A stretch of 64,000 nucleotides of DNA from Kovacikia minuta CCNUW1 (GTDB taxonomy: Bacteria > Cyanobacteriota > Cyanobacteriia > Leptolyngbyales > Leptolyngbyaceae), in the NCBI RefSeq assembly GCF_020091585.1, contig NZ_CP083583.1, positions 992,001 to 1,056,000 on the forward strand. The letters are read 5' to 3'. The notes under the pieces were generated by a model. It did not search any database. It worked only from the letters and a program-made list of their open reading frames with translations, and was not told where the DNA came from. The position numbers and the translations under genes were made by a program. Positions 1 to 10,000 of this stretch are shown piece after piece; position 1 is the first letter of the stretch, and each line of letters starts with the position of its first letter.

Positions 1-2
1 TG

Positions 3-755
3 CTGGATGAGGGGGTGGGTTGGCAGCTTTTTAACTGGAGTTACTACCGGGAGACGTTCCCCCTGTATGAGCGGCTTTTAGGCAGGTTAGGGGCGGCAGT
101 TGACGTGGTTTGTGAGCGGAGGATTGGACATGCTTACTTTTTTTTGGGCAACAATCCTACGGCAATTGAACACTATCAACAGAGTTTAGAAACGGCTCGT
201 AAGATAAGTGATCGGGATGGAGAAGGAAGAGTATTGGGTGGTCTGGGGCTTGTTTACGAGTCTCTGGGCGGCTATTACCAGGCAATTGAATACCATCAGC
301 AGTTTTTGACTATTGCCCGTGAGATTGGTGATCGGCAAGGAGAAGGGTCTGCTTTGGGCAATCTGGGAAATGCTTACCATTATCTAAGTAACTATCCACA
401 GGCAATTGAATACCAACAGCAGTTTTTGACTATTGCCCGTGAGATTGGTGATCGGCAAAGTGAAGGGATTGCATTGGTGAATTGGGGCACAACACTGCTT
501 AGTCTGGAACAGTATCCCGAAGCTCAACAGCACCTCCAATCATCCCTGGACATCTTCAAAGCATTGGGCGATCGCACCAATGAATCAGAATCCCTCCTCC
601 GCCTCGCTGAACTCTACCACCAGACCGGACACCCCGACCTGGCCTTAGACCACTGCACCCAAGCGCTTACCCTCGCAAAGGAACTGGGCATCCCCCTCCT
701 CAAAGAGTGCGAAGACCTCCTCGTAACCCTGCAACCCGAAGGAGAGAGCGCTTAG
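3..755 (+). CDS. TPR-repeat protein, 5' partial
   Basis: Tetratricopeptide-repeat protein of about 250 visible residues. The reading frame is already open at the left edge of the window, so the gene probably begins outside it; the GTG at 15 is only the first possible internal start. At least four TPR units of about 40 residues are visible. Two carry almost identical cores (QAIEYxQQFLTIAREIGDRQ), followed by more divergent units around residues 150-235. The near identity of neighbouring units suggests recent internal duplication. In cyanobacteria such TPR arrays often form the C-terminal part of NB-ARC or CHAT signalling proteins, but no such domain is visible here. The stop codon is one base before the ATG of the TIR-FGE gene, so the two are probably co-transcribed. 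Confidence 0.8.
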   Translation: MDEGVGWQLFNWSYYRETFPLYERLLGRLGAAVDVVCERRIGHAYFFLGNNPTAIEHYQQSLETARKISDRDGEGRVLGGLGLVYESLGGYYQAIEYHQQFLTIAREIGDRQGEGSALGNLGNAYHYLSNYPQAIEYQQQFLTIAREIGDRQSEGIALVNWGTTLLSLEQYPEAQQHLQSSLDIFKALGDRTNESESLLRLAELYHQTGHPDLALDHCTQALTLAKELGIPLLKECEDLLVTLQPEGESA

Positions 756-756
756 C

Positions 757-2203
757 ATGGCAACCTCCTCTCCCCTCAAGGACTTCTTCATTAGCTATAA
801 CCGTCACGATAAACACTGGGCCGAGTGGATCGCCTGGACCTTAGAGGAAGCGGGTTACAGTGTCGTGATTCAGGCATGGGACTTCCGCCCCGGTGGGAAC
901 TTCGTGCTCGACATGCAACGGGCCTCAGCGGAGTGCGAGAAGATGATCGCGGTTCTCTCAGAGACCTACCTCACCTCAGAGTACACCCAATCCGAATGGG
1001 GTGCTGCCTTTGCGGGGGACCCTCGAGAGCTTGAAGCGCAAGCTGATTCCGGTAAGGGTAGGAGAATGCCGTCCTGAAGGGGTGTTACGGACCATTGTGT
1101 ATGTGGATCTGGTGGGCGTAGCGGAGGAGGAGGCTGCCCGATTGGTGTTAGATGCCCTCAAGGAACGGGCAAAGCCAGCACAGAAACCGGGATTTCCAGG
1201 GGCGGTGACTCCAAGAGAAGAGAGGGTGGAACCGGAAGCTGTAGCGTTTCCAGGGAAAGAGCCAATAGGCGAAACACCAGCAAAGCCAGTCGCTCCGACC
1301 CTTGAGTTTGAAGTAGTGACGCTAGAAGTCAAGCGATCGGGTGGAATCATAGGACTGGCGCAGAAGGTAGAACTGCTAACCCATCGCCATCCAGGGAAAG
1401 CAGAGTATCGAGTTGAAGATTTAGGGAATGGATTCAGCCTGGAGCTAATGGCGATTCCGGGCGGTACCTTTCAGATGGGGACACCAGATACAGAAGAAGG
1501 ACGCTCAAACGACGAAGGTCCACTCCATCGAATCACCGTCAAGCCCTTTTTGATGAGTAAGTATTCGATTATTCAAGCTCATTGGCAAATGGTGGCAGCT
1601 TTACCAAAGGTCAATCAAGACCTCAATCCAGACCCCTCCCACTTCAAAGGAGTGAACCATCCGGTCGAGCAAGTTTCCTGGCACGATGCCGTCGAGTTTT
1701 GCGATCGCTTATCCCGCAAAACGGGGCGTAAGTATCGCTTGCCCAGTGAAGCGGAGTGGGAGTATGCCTGCCGAGCCGGAACCACAACACCCTTTCACTT
1801 TGGTGAAACGATCACAACCGATCTGGCGAATTATCGGGGAACAGACAGGGAATATGAGGGCAAAACCTTACCTGGCTTCTACGGATCTGGACCGAAAGGA
1901 GAATGCCGGGAACAAACTACTGAAGTAGGTAGTTTTCCACCGAACATGTTTGGTTTATACGACATGCATGGCAATGTCTGGGAATGGTGCCTAGACCATT
2001 GGCATGACACTTATGAGGAAGCGCCAGCCGATGGCAGTGCTTGGGTAACAGGAGGAGATTCAAATCAGCGGTTGCTACGCGGCGGCTCGTGGCTCAACAA
2101 TCCCTGGGATTGCCGTTCTGCTGTTCGCAACGGTTACGGCCTGAACTTCAGGTACTACGACATCGGTTTTCGTGTTGTCTGCGCCTCCACATGGACTCTG
2201 TAA
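757..2203 (+). pseudogene. TIR-FGE-sulfatase fusion protein, single-base frameshift
   Basis: The first part (757 to about 1023) encodes a TIR domain (start MATSSPLKDFFISYNRHDKH, later SEWGAAFAGDP). TIR domains are NAD-cleaving or signalling modules. The reading then needs a +1 shift at about base 1024, in CCTCGAG, to continue as ESLKRKLIPVRVGECRPEG in the frame running to 2203. That frame holds a spacer and an FGE-sulfatase (C-type-lectin-like) domain with IPGGTFQMG, YRLPSEAEWEYACRAG, MHGNVWEWC and a C-terminal RGGSW...GFRVV. A single CDS restored by removing one base would be about 480 residues. Either the gene is broken or one base is a sequencing error. The 3' end resembles a DGR-diversified binding surface. 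The protein probably pairs with the TPR gene upstream in a signalling or conflict system; this is inference. Confidence 0.75.
2074..2203 (+). other. Candidate DGR variable region at the 3' end of the FGE domain
   Basis: The last roughly 40 codons keep the invariant FGE positions (LLRGGSW, CRSA, R, IGFRVVC). The positions between them are those that are AAC or AAT in the template repeats of known cyanobacterial DGRs. Here they read CTC, AAC, AAT, GAT, GTT, AAC, GGT, TAC, GGC, AAC, TTC, TAC, TAC, GAC. Almost all can be reached from AAC or AAT by changing adenines only, which is the mark of mutagenic retrohoming. No reverse transcriptase or template repeat was seen in the window, so a trans-acting or lost DGR must be assumed. 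Confidence 0.5.
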
Positions 2204-2461
2204 CCCTTTGCCCTCTTGCCCAACCCCTCCTCGATTTAGGGTAACTCCCCTCCCGCCCCATCACCCTTCCAGCCCCCATCCTTACCCTAAATCCCCTCCC
2301 CTCCTACCTGCCCCCAAAACTCGCCACCCGCAACATGTGCAGCGACACCCGATTGGGGGAGTCCATCTGATACTCAAGCCGAAGCGGCTTATGTTGCCCA
2401 ATTTTCAGAACGCAGTGGACAACGCATTGAATCTGGGGACTACCAACCAAACCGGGGAAAG

Positions 2462-3667
2462 GTGCGAGCGTGGCGAACGAGTGCCGACCCGTTAGCGGAG
2501 GTGTGGGAAAGTGAACTAGAGCCAATGCTGCGAGCGCAACCAAAGCTCAAACCGATGACACTGTTCGAATATCTGCAAACAAAATACCCTGGCAAGTACC
2601 CGCAGGTGCTGCGAACCCTACAGCGACGAGTGGCAACATGGAAAGCGCTGCATGGGTCAGCCCCAGAAGTGATGTTTGAGTTGCGGCATGAACCAGGGAG
2701 GCTGGGATTTTCCGACTTCACCGAGTTAAAGGGGATTGAGATCACCCTCAATGGTCAGCCGTTTGAGCATTTAATCTATCACTATCGTCTGGGATACAGT
2801 GGCTGGCAATATGCCCAAATTATCCAAGGTGGGGAGAGTTTCATTGCGCTCTCCGAAGGCTTACAAAATGCTCTGTTTGCCTGTGGAGGTGCGCCAAAGC
2901 AGCACCGTACCGATAGTTTGAGTGCCGCCTATCGAAACCTGGGGGGTGTTCGGAACAAACCCTTAACGCGGTTGTATGACGATCTGTGCCACCACTATCG
3001 GATGCAACCGACGCGAAACAACACCAGCATTGCCCATGAGAATGGGTCGATTGAGTCTCCCCATGGACACTTGAAGAATCGCATTGAGCAAGCCTTGCTG
3101 CTGCGCGGGAGTTATGAGTTCAGCAGCATTGCCGAGTATCAAGCCTTGATTAACCAGGCGGTCGATAGACTTAACGCCCAGCACACCGAGAAGATTGAGG
3201 CTGAAAAAGCCTATTTGCAACCCTTGCCCCAAGGACGGGTCGCCGATTACGAAATCCTCACCGCCCGTGTGAGTTGCCACAGCACGATTGATGTGCGCTG
3301 TGTGTTGTATACCGTGCCTGCCCGACTGATTGGACGGCAACTTGAACTCCATCTATATCATGACCGGATTGTCGGGTATTTACATCGCCAGCAGGTGGTG
3401 GAGTTGCCTCGCATTCGAACCAGTGGCACAGGCAAACGACGTGCTCGGTGTATCAACTACCGACATGTGGCTGAAGGACTCAGGCGCAAGCCCCGAGCAT
3501 TCTTGTACTGCACCTGGCAACAGGACTTACTGCCCAATGAGCAATGGCAACACCTGTGGCAACAGATGAAAACGCAGTTTGACCTCGATACCGCCGCTGT
3601 CCTGATGGTTGAAAGCTTGTATATTGCGGCTGCCGATGACAAAGAATCTCAGGTTGCCGAATACTGA
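2462..3667 (+). CDS. istA: IS21-family transposase IstA, N-terminus unclear
   Basis: DDE transposase of the IS21 type, 401 residues from a GTG start. Visible blocks are the integrase core (LGFSDFTELKG with the first Asp, HRTDSLSAAYRNLGG with the second, ENGSIESPHGHLKNR with the Glu) and a C-terminal beta-barrel-like part. The frame stays open upstream of the GTG and translates as AEAAYVAQFSERSGQRIESG, which looks like genuine transposase sequence. No ATG, GTG or TTG precedes it in frame before the stop near 2288, so the true N-terminus is lost or frameshifted. IS21 transposases are usually about 500 residues, so roughly the first 60-100 residues are missing from the called CDS. Confidence 0.8.
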   Translation: MRAWRTSADPLAEVWESELEPMLRAQPKLKPMTLFEYLQTKYPGKYPQVLRTLQRRVATWKALHGSAPEVMFELRHEPGRLGFSDFTELKGIEITLNGQPFEHLIYHYRLGYSGWQYAQIIQGGESFIALSEGLQNALFACGGAPKQHRTDSLSAAYRNLGGVRNKPLTRLYDDLCHHYRMQPTRNNTSIAHENGSIESPHGHLKNRIEQALLLRGSYEFSSIAEYQALINQAVDRLNAQHTEKIEAEKAYLQPLPQGRVADYEILTARVSCHSTIDVRCVLYTVPARLIGRQLELHLYHDRIVGYLHRQQVVELPRIRTSGTGKRRARCINYRHVAEGLRRKPRAFLYCTWQQDLLPNEQWQHLWQQMKTQFDLDTAAVLMVESLYIAAADDKESQVAEY

Positions 3668-3782
3668 CATCACCATCTGCAAACCAATACTCTGACGCTT
3701 TCAGCCTTGCAGCAACACTTTGGATTGCTCAAACCCATCCACCTGCCTCCCCTGCATCCTCCCCAACCGGATCTCGCCTCCT

Positions 3783-4592
3783 ATGACCAACTCCTGTCCC
3801 CCACCGCCCCAACCCAGCCCTTACCAAAGCCTAAGTCTACACCTCAAGCAATTGCACCTCTCCCACATGCTGGTTCATTGGGAAACCCTCGAGGCTCAGG
3901 CGATGCAGGAGAGTTGGTCCTACGCGCAGTTCTTGCTGGCTCTTTGCGAATTGGAGGCTCAGCGTCGCTGGAGTGCTCGCCTGCAAAGAGCCTTAAGCCA
4001 AGCCCAACTGCCAAACGCAAAAACCCTTTCCAACTTTGACTTTTCCTGGTGTCCAAAATTCAATCCTGCCCCCTTAATGCAACTGGCAGACGATTCTACC
4101 TGGCTCACACGGGCGGAGAATCTGTTGCTCTTTGGCAGCAGTGGCGTGGGAAAAACGCATTTGGCTGCAGGTGTAGCTCGTCGCATGGTGGAGTTTGGTA
4201 AACGCGTCAAGTTCTGCTCCGCCATCGCCCTGGTGCAACATCTGCAGCACTCAAAACTGCAATTGCAACTGCAATCCACCCTCAAAAAGCTCGACCGCTT
4301 TGACTTGCTAGTACTCGATGACCTGGGCTATGTCAAAAAGTCAGAAGCCGAAACCTCCGTTCTATTTGAACTCATTGCCCATCGGTATGAGCGTAAGAGC
4401 TTACTGATTACGGCTAATCAACCCTTCAGTCAGTGGGATGCCATCTTTTCCGATTCCATGATGACCGTTGCAGCCGTAGACCGATTAGTTCATCATGCCC
4501 TCATTGTCGAGATTCAAGCCGATAGTTATCGTAAGCAAGCAGCGGTGGCCAAGTCAGTAGATTCCAACAAACCAGCAGCAAATCCTCAATAA
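3783..4592 (+). CDS. istB: IS21-family helper ATPase IstB
   Basis: AAA+ ATPase that assists IstA in target capture. It has a Walker A motif (GSSGVGKT, about residue 118 from the chosen start) and a Walker B region (LLVLDDLGYVKKSE), followed by the usual IstB C-terminal part ending near the sensor region (SLLITANQPFSQW). I choose the ATG at 3783 because the preceding in-frame ATG at 3720 only adds a low-complexity Pro/Cys-rich stretch. The length (about 270 residues) fits the family. It lies 115 bp downstream of istA. Confidence 0.85.
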   Translation: MTNSCPPPPQPSPYQSLSLHLKQLHLSHMLVHWETLEAQAMQESWSYAQFLLALCELEAQRRWSARLQRALSQAQLPNAKTLSNFDFSWCPKFNPAPLMQLADDSTWLTRAENLLLFGSSGVGKTHLAAGVARRMVEFGKRVKFCSAIALVQHLQHSKLQLQLQSTLKKLDRFDLLVLDDLGYVKKSEAETSVLFELIAHRYERKSLLITANQPFSQWDAIFSDSMMTVAAVDRLVHHALIVEIQADSYRKQAAVAKSVDSNKPAANPQ

Positions 4593-4608
4593 CCTTTGCC
4601 GATCCTAG

Positions 4609-4730
4609 TTGTCGTTGCGATCTTAGTTGTCACTTTGATCCGACTTGTCATTTCGATCTGGCTTGTCATTTCGATCTGGCTTGTCATTTCGTTCTTGACT
4701 GTCACTTCGATCTCAAGTGTCGTTCTGCGT
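4609..4730 (+). repeat. Seven direct repeats with 18-nt period (IS21-like right end)
   Basis: Units begin near 4609, 4627, 4645, 4663, 4681, 4699 and 4717. Each starts TTGTC or TGTC and most continue CATTTCGATCTGGC. The two central units are identical. Further TGTCATTT and TGACATTTGACA words occur to about 4893. This looks like an array of transposase-binding sites at the element's right end. The units abut with no spacers, so it is not a CRISPR array. Confidence 0.7.
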
Positions 4731-4880
4731 CAATGAATCCTTACTCGTTTATCCCTACATCAAGTATTGAATCTAGAAATGATTGAATCATGGCTTTTAT
4801 TTCTGTGTATTTATGATGCTAAATGGGGTCTTTGCGATCCTATAAATCCGCCAAGTAGCTGTCATTTCTCAAAAAGGTAG

Positions 4881-6315
4881 TTGACATTTGACAACCCGCA
4901 GATGCAGGCTTACCTGCCCGATGCTTACGCCGAATACGAGTCGGTTCCAGATCAACCCCCAGTCCAACCACCGGTGGCTCCCGTACCAGCTGCTCCCCCT
5001 CCAGGCACCCCCATCACGACCGCTTCCCCCGGAGTGAACGTGCCCCCCCACCGCTTCCCTGAAGAAGACCTGGCGGACTTACTGGCCAAAACAACGTACG
5101 ATCCCAGCACGGCTGGCTCCACGCTCATTGCCTGCCCCAAGGGAACGGGCAAGTCCAACCTGATCAGGGCGGGGATGTATAAAGCCAATCAGCTGCACCA
5201 GGGGCGGGCAGAGTTCGTCGCTCATTGCCTGCCCCAAGGGAACGGGCAAGTCCAACCTGATCAGGGCGGGGATGTATAAAGCCAATCAGCTGCACCAGGG
5301 GCGGGCAGAGTTCGTCATCCTGGCGGGGAAGGATGATGAGACCTACTGCGGGTTAGAGCGCGACGCGGAGCACTATCTCTACAGCGGCGAGGTGCAGAAT
5401 ACCCTGGAGACGTTCACCCGGATGAGTCAATACCAGGGGCGGCTGAAGCGGTTTGCGGGCTTCCCGACCATCTTTGTGATGGATGAATATAATAACTCTT
5501 TGGAATCGGCCCGCATGTACGATCGACTGGCTCAGAGCCGGACGAAGCACGAAGACCTGATCTCTGCCCTGACCTATGAACGCATTACCAAAGGGCGCTC
5601 CAAGCTAGTCTGTGACTGGATTACGAGCCATGAACCCGATGTCAGGGCGATCAAGCTGTCCCTGAGCCTCCAACAGTCCCTCAACTTCATTGTGCTGGCG
5701 CGGGGCAACAAGTTTGGTGCCATCCATGCCGCGCTGTCCGGCAGGCGGGCGATCGTCGATGATGATCTGATTCGAGAGCAACTGTATCAACAGTTCACGC
5801 AGTATCGGCAGGCGAACTCGACTGATTTCAATGTGGTGATTGCGTTGACCAACCTCATGGGTGACTGGCGTCTGGTAACGTTGCCTAAGTACCCGGATGC
5901 CCAGCCTGAGATCTATCGTCCTGTCGATCAGGGGATGGTTCACCCACAGACACCATCCCAGGCACCCCAAGCAACCCCACCCCAGCCGAGCCAACCTGAC
6001 TTCCGGGCTCAATTGCTGGGCTGGTTGGGTGACTGCTGGCACGCAGAAGTCGGGGCTGAGGGTGAACTATCTAAGCCGAAGCAACCGCTGTCAACTCTGT
6101 CTGAACTGGCTCAAGGATTGGTGCAGTACATAACTCGAAAAGGGTTGTTGGGGCAGGAGCAGAATATCCGTTCCCTGCGGCAGAATTGGGGGGCTTCCCA
6201 ACGGGGTTTGAGTGCCGAGGGATTCCTGGATTTACTGAAGGAAATTACCGCTGCGGGGCACGGAACATTCATCGGGGAGAAGGGCTGGATTTGCCGCTCA
6301 TCAGCCGATGAGTAG
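4881..6315 (+). pseudogene. P-loop ATPase of unknown function, disrupted by a 97-bp tandem duplication
   Basis: The first part reads from TTG 4881 (or ATG 4902): a Pro-rich N-terminal region, then a Walker A motif ACPKGTGKSN near residue 84. At 5122-5316 a 97-bp unit is present twice in tandem. Because 97 is not a multiple of three, the first copy runs into a stop at 5279, and the rest continues in the second copy's frame from about 5272. Without the duplication the protein would be about 445 residues. The C-terminal half contains FPTIFVMDEYNN (Walker B-like) and ends in a possible winged-helix region (GLSAEGFLDLLKEI). I do not recognise the family; it resembles ATPases carried on cyanobacterial plasmids or islands. 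The duplication could be real or an assembly artefact. Confidence 0.6.
5122..5316 (+). repeat. 97-bp perfect tandem duplication inside the ATPase gene
   Basis: Bases 5122-5219 match 5219-5316 at every position with an offset of 97. The unit includes the Walker A codons. It shifts the reading frame of the host gene. Confidence 0.9.
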
Positions 6316-6447
6316 GGGGACTGATGAGTGATGAGTAAACTGATGAGTTCGGCTTTGGGTGGGCAACTCATCAGTCATCACCCCGGACTCATCACTCCTC
6401 ATCACTCATCAGTGGTTCATCACCGGCTCATCAGTTTACTCATCAGC
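6305..6447. repeat. Iteron-like cluster of GATGAGT words with a long inverted repeat
   Basis: About a dozen copies of GATGAGT (or its complement ACTCATC and close variants) lie within 140 bp: plus orientation at 6305-6348, minus orientation at 6366-6445. The outermost copies form an inverted repeat, TGATGAGTAAACTGATGAGT at 6329-6348 against 6427-6445 (19 bases). It lies just after the P-loop ATPase stop. Such clusters occur in iteron origins, operators and transposon ends; which applies here cannot be decided from sequence alone. Confidence 0.6.
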
Positions 6448-7049
6448 ATAGGGGTGGTTATAAAGGGACGGAATTCGTATCAGCAGAACAGGGTAATAAA
6501 GGTAGATTTGAACTAACGCTTTGCCAGGTCACTTAAGTAGAGGTCAGACTCACAATTCCAAGCAGGTATCACAGCTTGGTAGGCTTGGGTATTCATCCTC
6601 GTCCGAACGGGAGGAGTGTTATTAGTCGGGCGACAGCCAAACGAGTGTCAGGGAGGAGGTGCAAGTAGCAACGGATACTTGGGCGAATGTTCTACAGACA
6701 GAATGACAAGAATGTGAAAAACTCCGAAATGCCGGAGATTTCAATTGCTGCCCACATTCGTGGCTACTTAGCTCTCTGAGTTACTGAGTTGCTTACTCCA
6801 CATTTCTATCCTGTACTACCGAATTTCTTAAATAATCGGGATTTAGGTTGAACGCTTGGGAAGGATGAATAAGGTGGCTACTTTGGGTTTCGTTGGGTTT
6901 CTACCAAACTACGAGCCTTGGGAAAACGAGATTGCAGGCTTCTTCAGCCGTGTTCCAGTAGTTGGAAGCTGGCTTAGGAGTTTGGAGATACAAGCTAGGT
7001 TCTGTTAGAACGGTCTACATCTGATCCCCTACCCGAGGAGTGCCGTCGT
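6448..7049. other. 600-bp non-coding stretch upstream of the helicase gene
   Basis: No convincing coding frame. The stretch has small stems such as CTCCG/CGGAG at 6722-6737 and several GC-rich blocks, which raises the possibility of a structured RNA or a group II intron remnant, but I could not identify domain V or an intron boundary. A purine-rich GAGGAG at about 7035-7040 is a fitting ribosome-binding site for the helicase start at 7050. Confidence 0.4.
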
Positions 7050-10000
7050 ATGGTTCGGCTTGAGGATTTGGTTCGCGGCACCACCGTTAAAGGGATTCTG
7101 CCGAATCACCATGTTGTCATCGTAGATGTAACCCAGCACAGCGATGATGTGATCGAACTGGTCTACAAAGATGCCAGTGGCAATCTGGGGAATGAACTGG
7201 TTCTGCGCGATCGCGAACCCGACTTAGAGCTTGTCACCACCGGGCAACCCTGGAGCTTTGATGGTGATGGAGCTATGTTGCGGCTCGTGTCAGAGGCACA
7301 TCGGATTCGGCTGGCGCACCTTTTTGATCCACTACTGGCAGTTCATACCTCGCTGGTGGAACCGCTGCCCCACCAGATCACGGCAGTCTATGGGGAGATG
7401 ATTCCCCGGCAGCCTCTACGGTTCTTGCTGGCAGATGACCCTGGAGCCGGAAAGACGATCATGGCAGGGTTGTTGATGCGGGAGTTGCTGATTCGAGGGG
7501 ATTTACACCGTTGCCTGGTAGTCTGCCCTGGTAGTTTGGCGGCTCAATGGCAGGATGAACTATTTCAGAAATTCCATTTGCCGTTTGAGATTCTGACGAA
7601 CGATCGCATTGAAGCGGCTCGAACCGGGAATGCCTTTACTGAAATACCCCTGCTGATCGTGCGTCTGGACAAGCTGAGCCGAAATGACGATTTGCAGGCG
7701 AAGCTGGCACAGACCGATTGGGATTTAGTAATCTGCGACGAGGCGCATAAAATGTCCGCCTCTTTTTTTGGGGGTGAAGTTAAGGAAACGAAGCGGTACA
7801 AGCTGGGTAAGCTGCTGGGAGATGTTACCCGTCACCTGTTGTTGATGACGGCAACACCCCACAACGGGAAAGAGGAAGACTTTCAACTCTTCATGGCGTT
7901 GCTGGATAGCGATCGCTTTGAGGGCAGATTCCGGGGTGGCACCAACACAACCGATACTTCTGACCTGATGCGACGGTTGGTGAAGGAAGACTTGCTCAAG
8001 TTTGATGGCAAGCCCCTTTTCCCAGAACGCAAAGCTTACACGGTTGGCTACCGCCTGTCAGACCTGGAGCAGCAGCTTTACCACAAGGTTACGGAATACG
8101 TGCGGGAAGAGTTCAATCGGGCGGATGCGCTGGAAAATAATGGGCGCAAGGGGACGGTTGGTTTTGCGTTGACCATTTTGCAGCGGCGGTTGGCATCTTC
8201 TCCAGAAGCCATCTATCAGTCGATCCATCGTCGGCGGGAACGGTTGCAGAAACGGCTTCAGGAAGAAGAGGCGCTGAAGCGGGGATTGGGCGCTCAATTG
8301 GATTTTGGACGAACGATCGACCCGGAGGACTGGGAAGACGACTTTGATGACGTGCCAGAGGATGAGCGGGAGTCCACTGAAGAAGAAGTAGTGGACCAGG
8401 CGACGGCAGCGCGGACGGTAGCTGAACTGCAAGCTGAAATTGAGCAACTAAACCAGATTGAGCAGTTGGCGCTGAAGGTGAAGCGCAGTGGTAAGGATAA
8501 GAAGTGGGAGGAACTCTCTAATCTGTTGCAAAATGAGGCGGAATTGTTTGACGCGCACGGGCATCGCCGCAAGCTGGTTCTTTTTACTGAACACCGCGAT
8601 ACCCTCAACTACCTTGCCGATCTCATCCGTACTTTAATCGGTCGCTCGGAAGCAGTCGTCATGATTCATGGTGGCATGGGGCGCGAGCAGCGCAAGAAGG
8701 CAGAGGAGTCTTTCAAGCAAGATGTGACGGTTCAGGTGCTACTGGCAACGGACGCGGCTGGGGAAGGGATTAACCTGCAACGGGCGCATCTGATGGTCAA
8801 CTATGATTTGCCCTGGAACCCCAATCGGCTAGAGCAACGGTTTGGACGGATTCACCGGATTGGGCAAACGGAGGTCTGTCATCTCTGGAACCTGGTGGCA
8901 GAGGAAACCCGTGAGGGTGAGGTTTACCTGACGCTGCTGCGTAAGCTGGATCTGGAACAGAAGGCATTGGGTGGTAAAGTCTTTGATGTGTTGGGTAAGG
9001 CGATTGCCGGGAAAGACCTTCGTGACCTTTTGATTGAAGCGATTCGGTATGGCGATCGCCATGATGTTCGTGCCAAGTTGGATCAAATGGTTTCCCGTTT
9101 AGATCAGGATAAGTTGCTGGAATTATTGGAAGAACGGGCACTGGCGCGAGACACGATGGATGCTTCCAGAGTGCAGCGGATTCGAGAAGACATGGAAAGG
9201 GCAGAGGCGCGGCGGCTCCAGCCCCACTTTATTGCGGCTTTCTTCCTGGAGGCGTTTTCAAATCTGGGTGGAACTGCCAAGCAGCGGGAACCCAAGCGAT
9301 ATGAGATTACCCATGTTCCGGCGATGATTCGTAGTCAAGATCGGCAGATTGGGGTGAGGGAACCGATTCTGCGGAGTTATGAGCGCATCTGTTTTGAGAA
9401 GGGGCTGATCAATGTTCCTGGTAAACCACCCGCAGCCTTTGTCTGTCCAGGGCATCCCCTGCTGGAAGCGGTTACGGAAATTACATTGGATCGGCATCGA
9501 GACTTGCTGAAGCAGGGAGCGGTGCTGGTGGATGAGAACGATTTTGGTGAGCAGGTTCGGGCGCTGGTTTACCTGGAGCATTCGATTCAGGATGCCAGTA
9601 CCGATAGCAGCGGTAAGCGGCGGGTAGTGTCGCGGCGGATGCAGTATGTGGAAATTGATGCAGAGGGCAATACTCAGAATGCTGGGTATGCGCCCTACCT
9701 CAACTACCGTCCGTTGCGGGAAGAGGAAAAGCCGTTCATTGCCCCAGTGTTGGAGCAAGACTGGCTGAGAAAAAATCTGGAACCCCAGGCAACGAAATAT
9801 GCGATCGCCCACCTGATGCCAGAGCATCTGCGGGAGGTGAAGCAGCGCAAAGAGGAGCTGGTTGCTAAGACGATGAAGGCAGTCAAGGAGCGGCTGACCA
9901 AAGAGATTTATTACTGGGATCAGCAGGCAGAGCAACTGAAGCAGCAGGAAGCGGCGGGTAAGACCAACGCCAAGATTAACTCGGCAAAAGCCAGAACCAG

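Larger units (their letters stand above)
2340..4735 (+). mobile_element. IS21-family-like element (istA-istB), left end not found
   Basis: An IstA-like transposase and an IstB-like ATPase are adjacent and on the same strand. Downstream lies a ladder of seven 18-nt repeats (4609-4730), as expected for a multi-site transposase-binding end. No matching repeat ladder lies upstream of istA, and the transposase N-terminus has no clear start, so the left end may be lost. The element starts just after the stop of the FGE gene. Exact boundaries and target duplication were not determined. Confidence 0.6.

Noticed and set aside
4609-4730. Short regular repeats as a possible CRISPR array
   Set aside because: Units abut with an 18-nt period and no unique spacers; no cas genes nearby.
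2340-4900. CRISPR-associated transposon (TnsB/TnsC-like genes plus TGTCA-rich ends)
   Set aside because: The proteins read as IS21 IstA and IstB, and there is no TniQ, Cas12k or CRISPR array.
6328-6516. 62-codon frame over the iteron-like region
   Set aside because: The translation merely reflects the GATGAGT repeats and no ribosome-binding site is seen.
6520-7049. Group II intron
   Set aside because: No domain V hairpin, no maturase frame and no boundary consensus could be identified.
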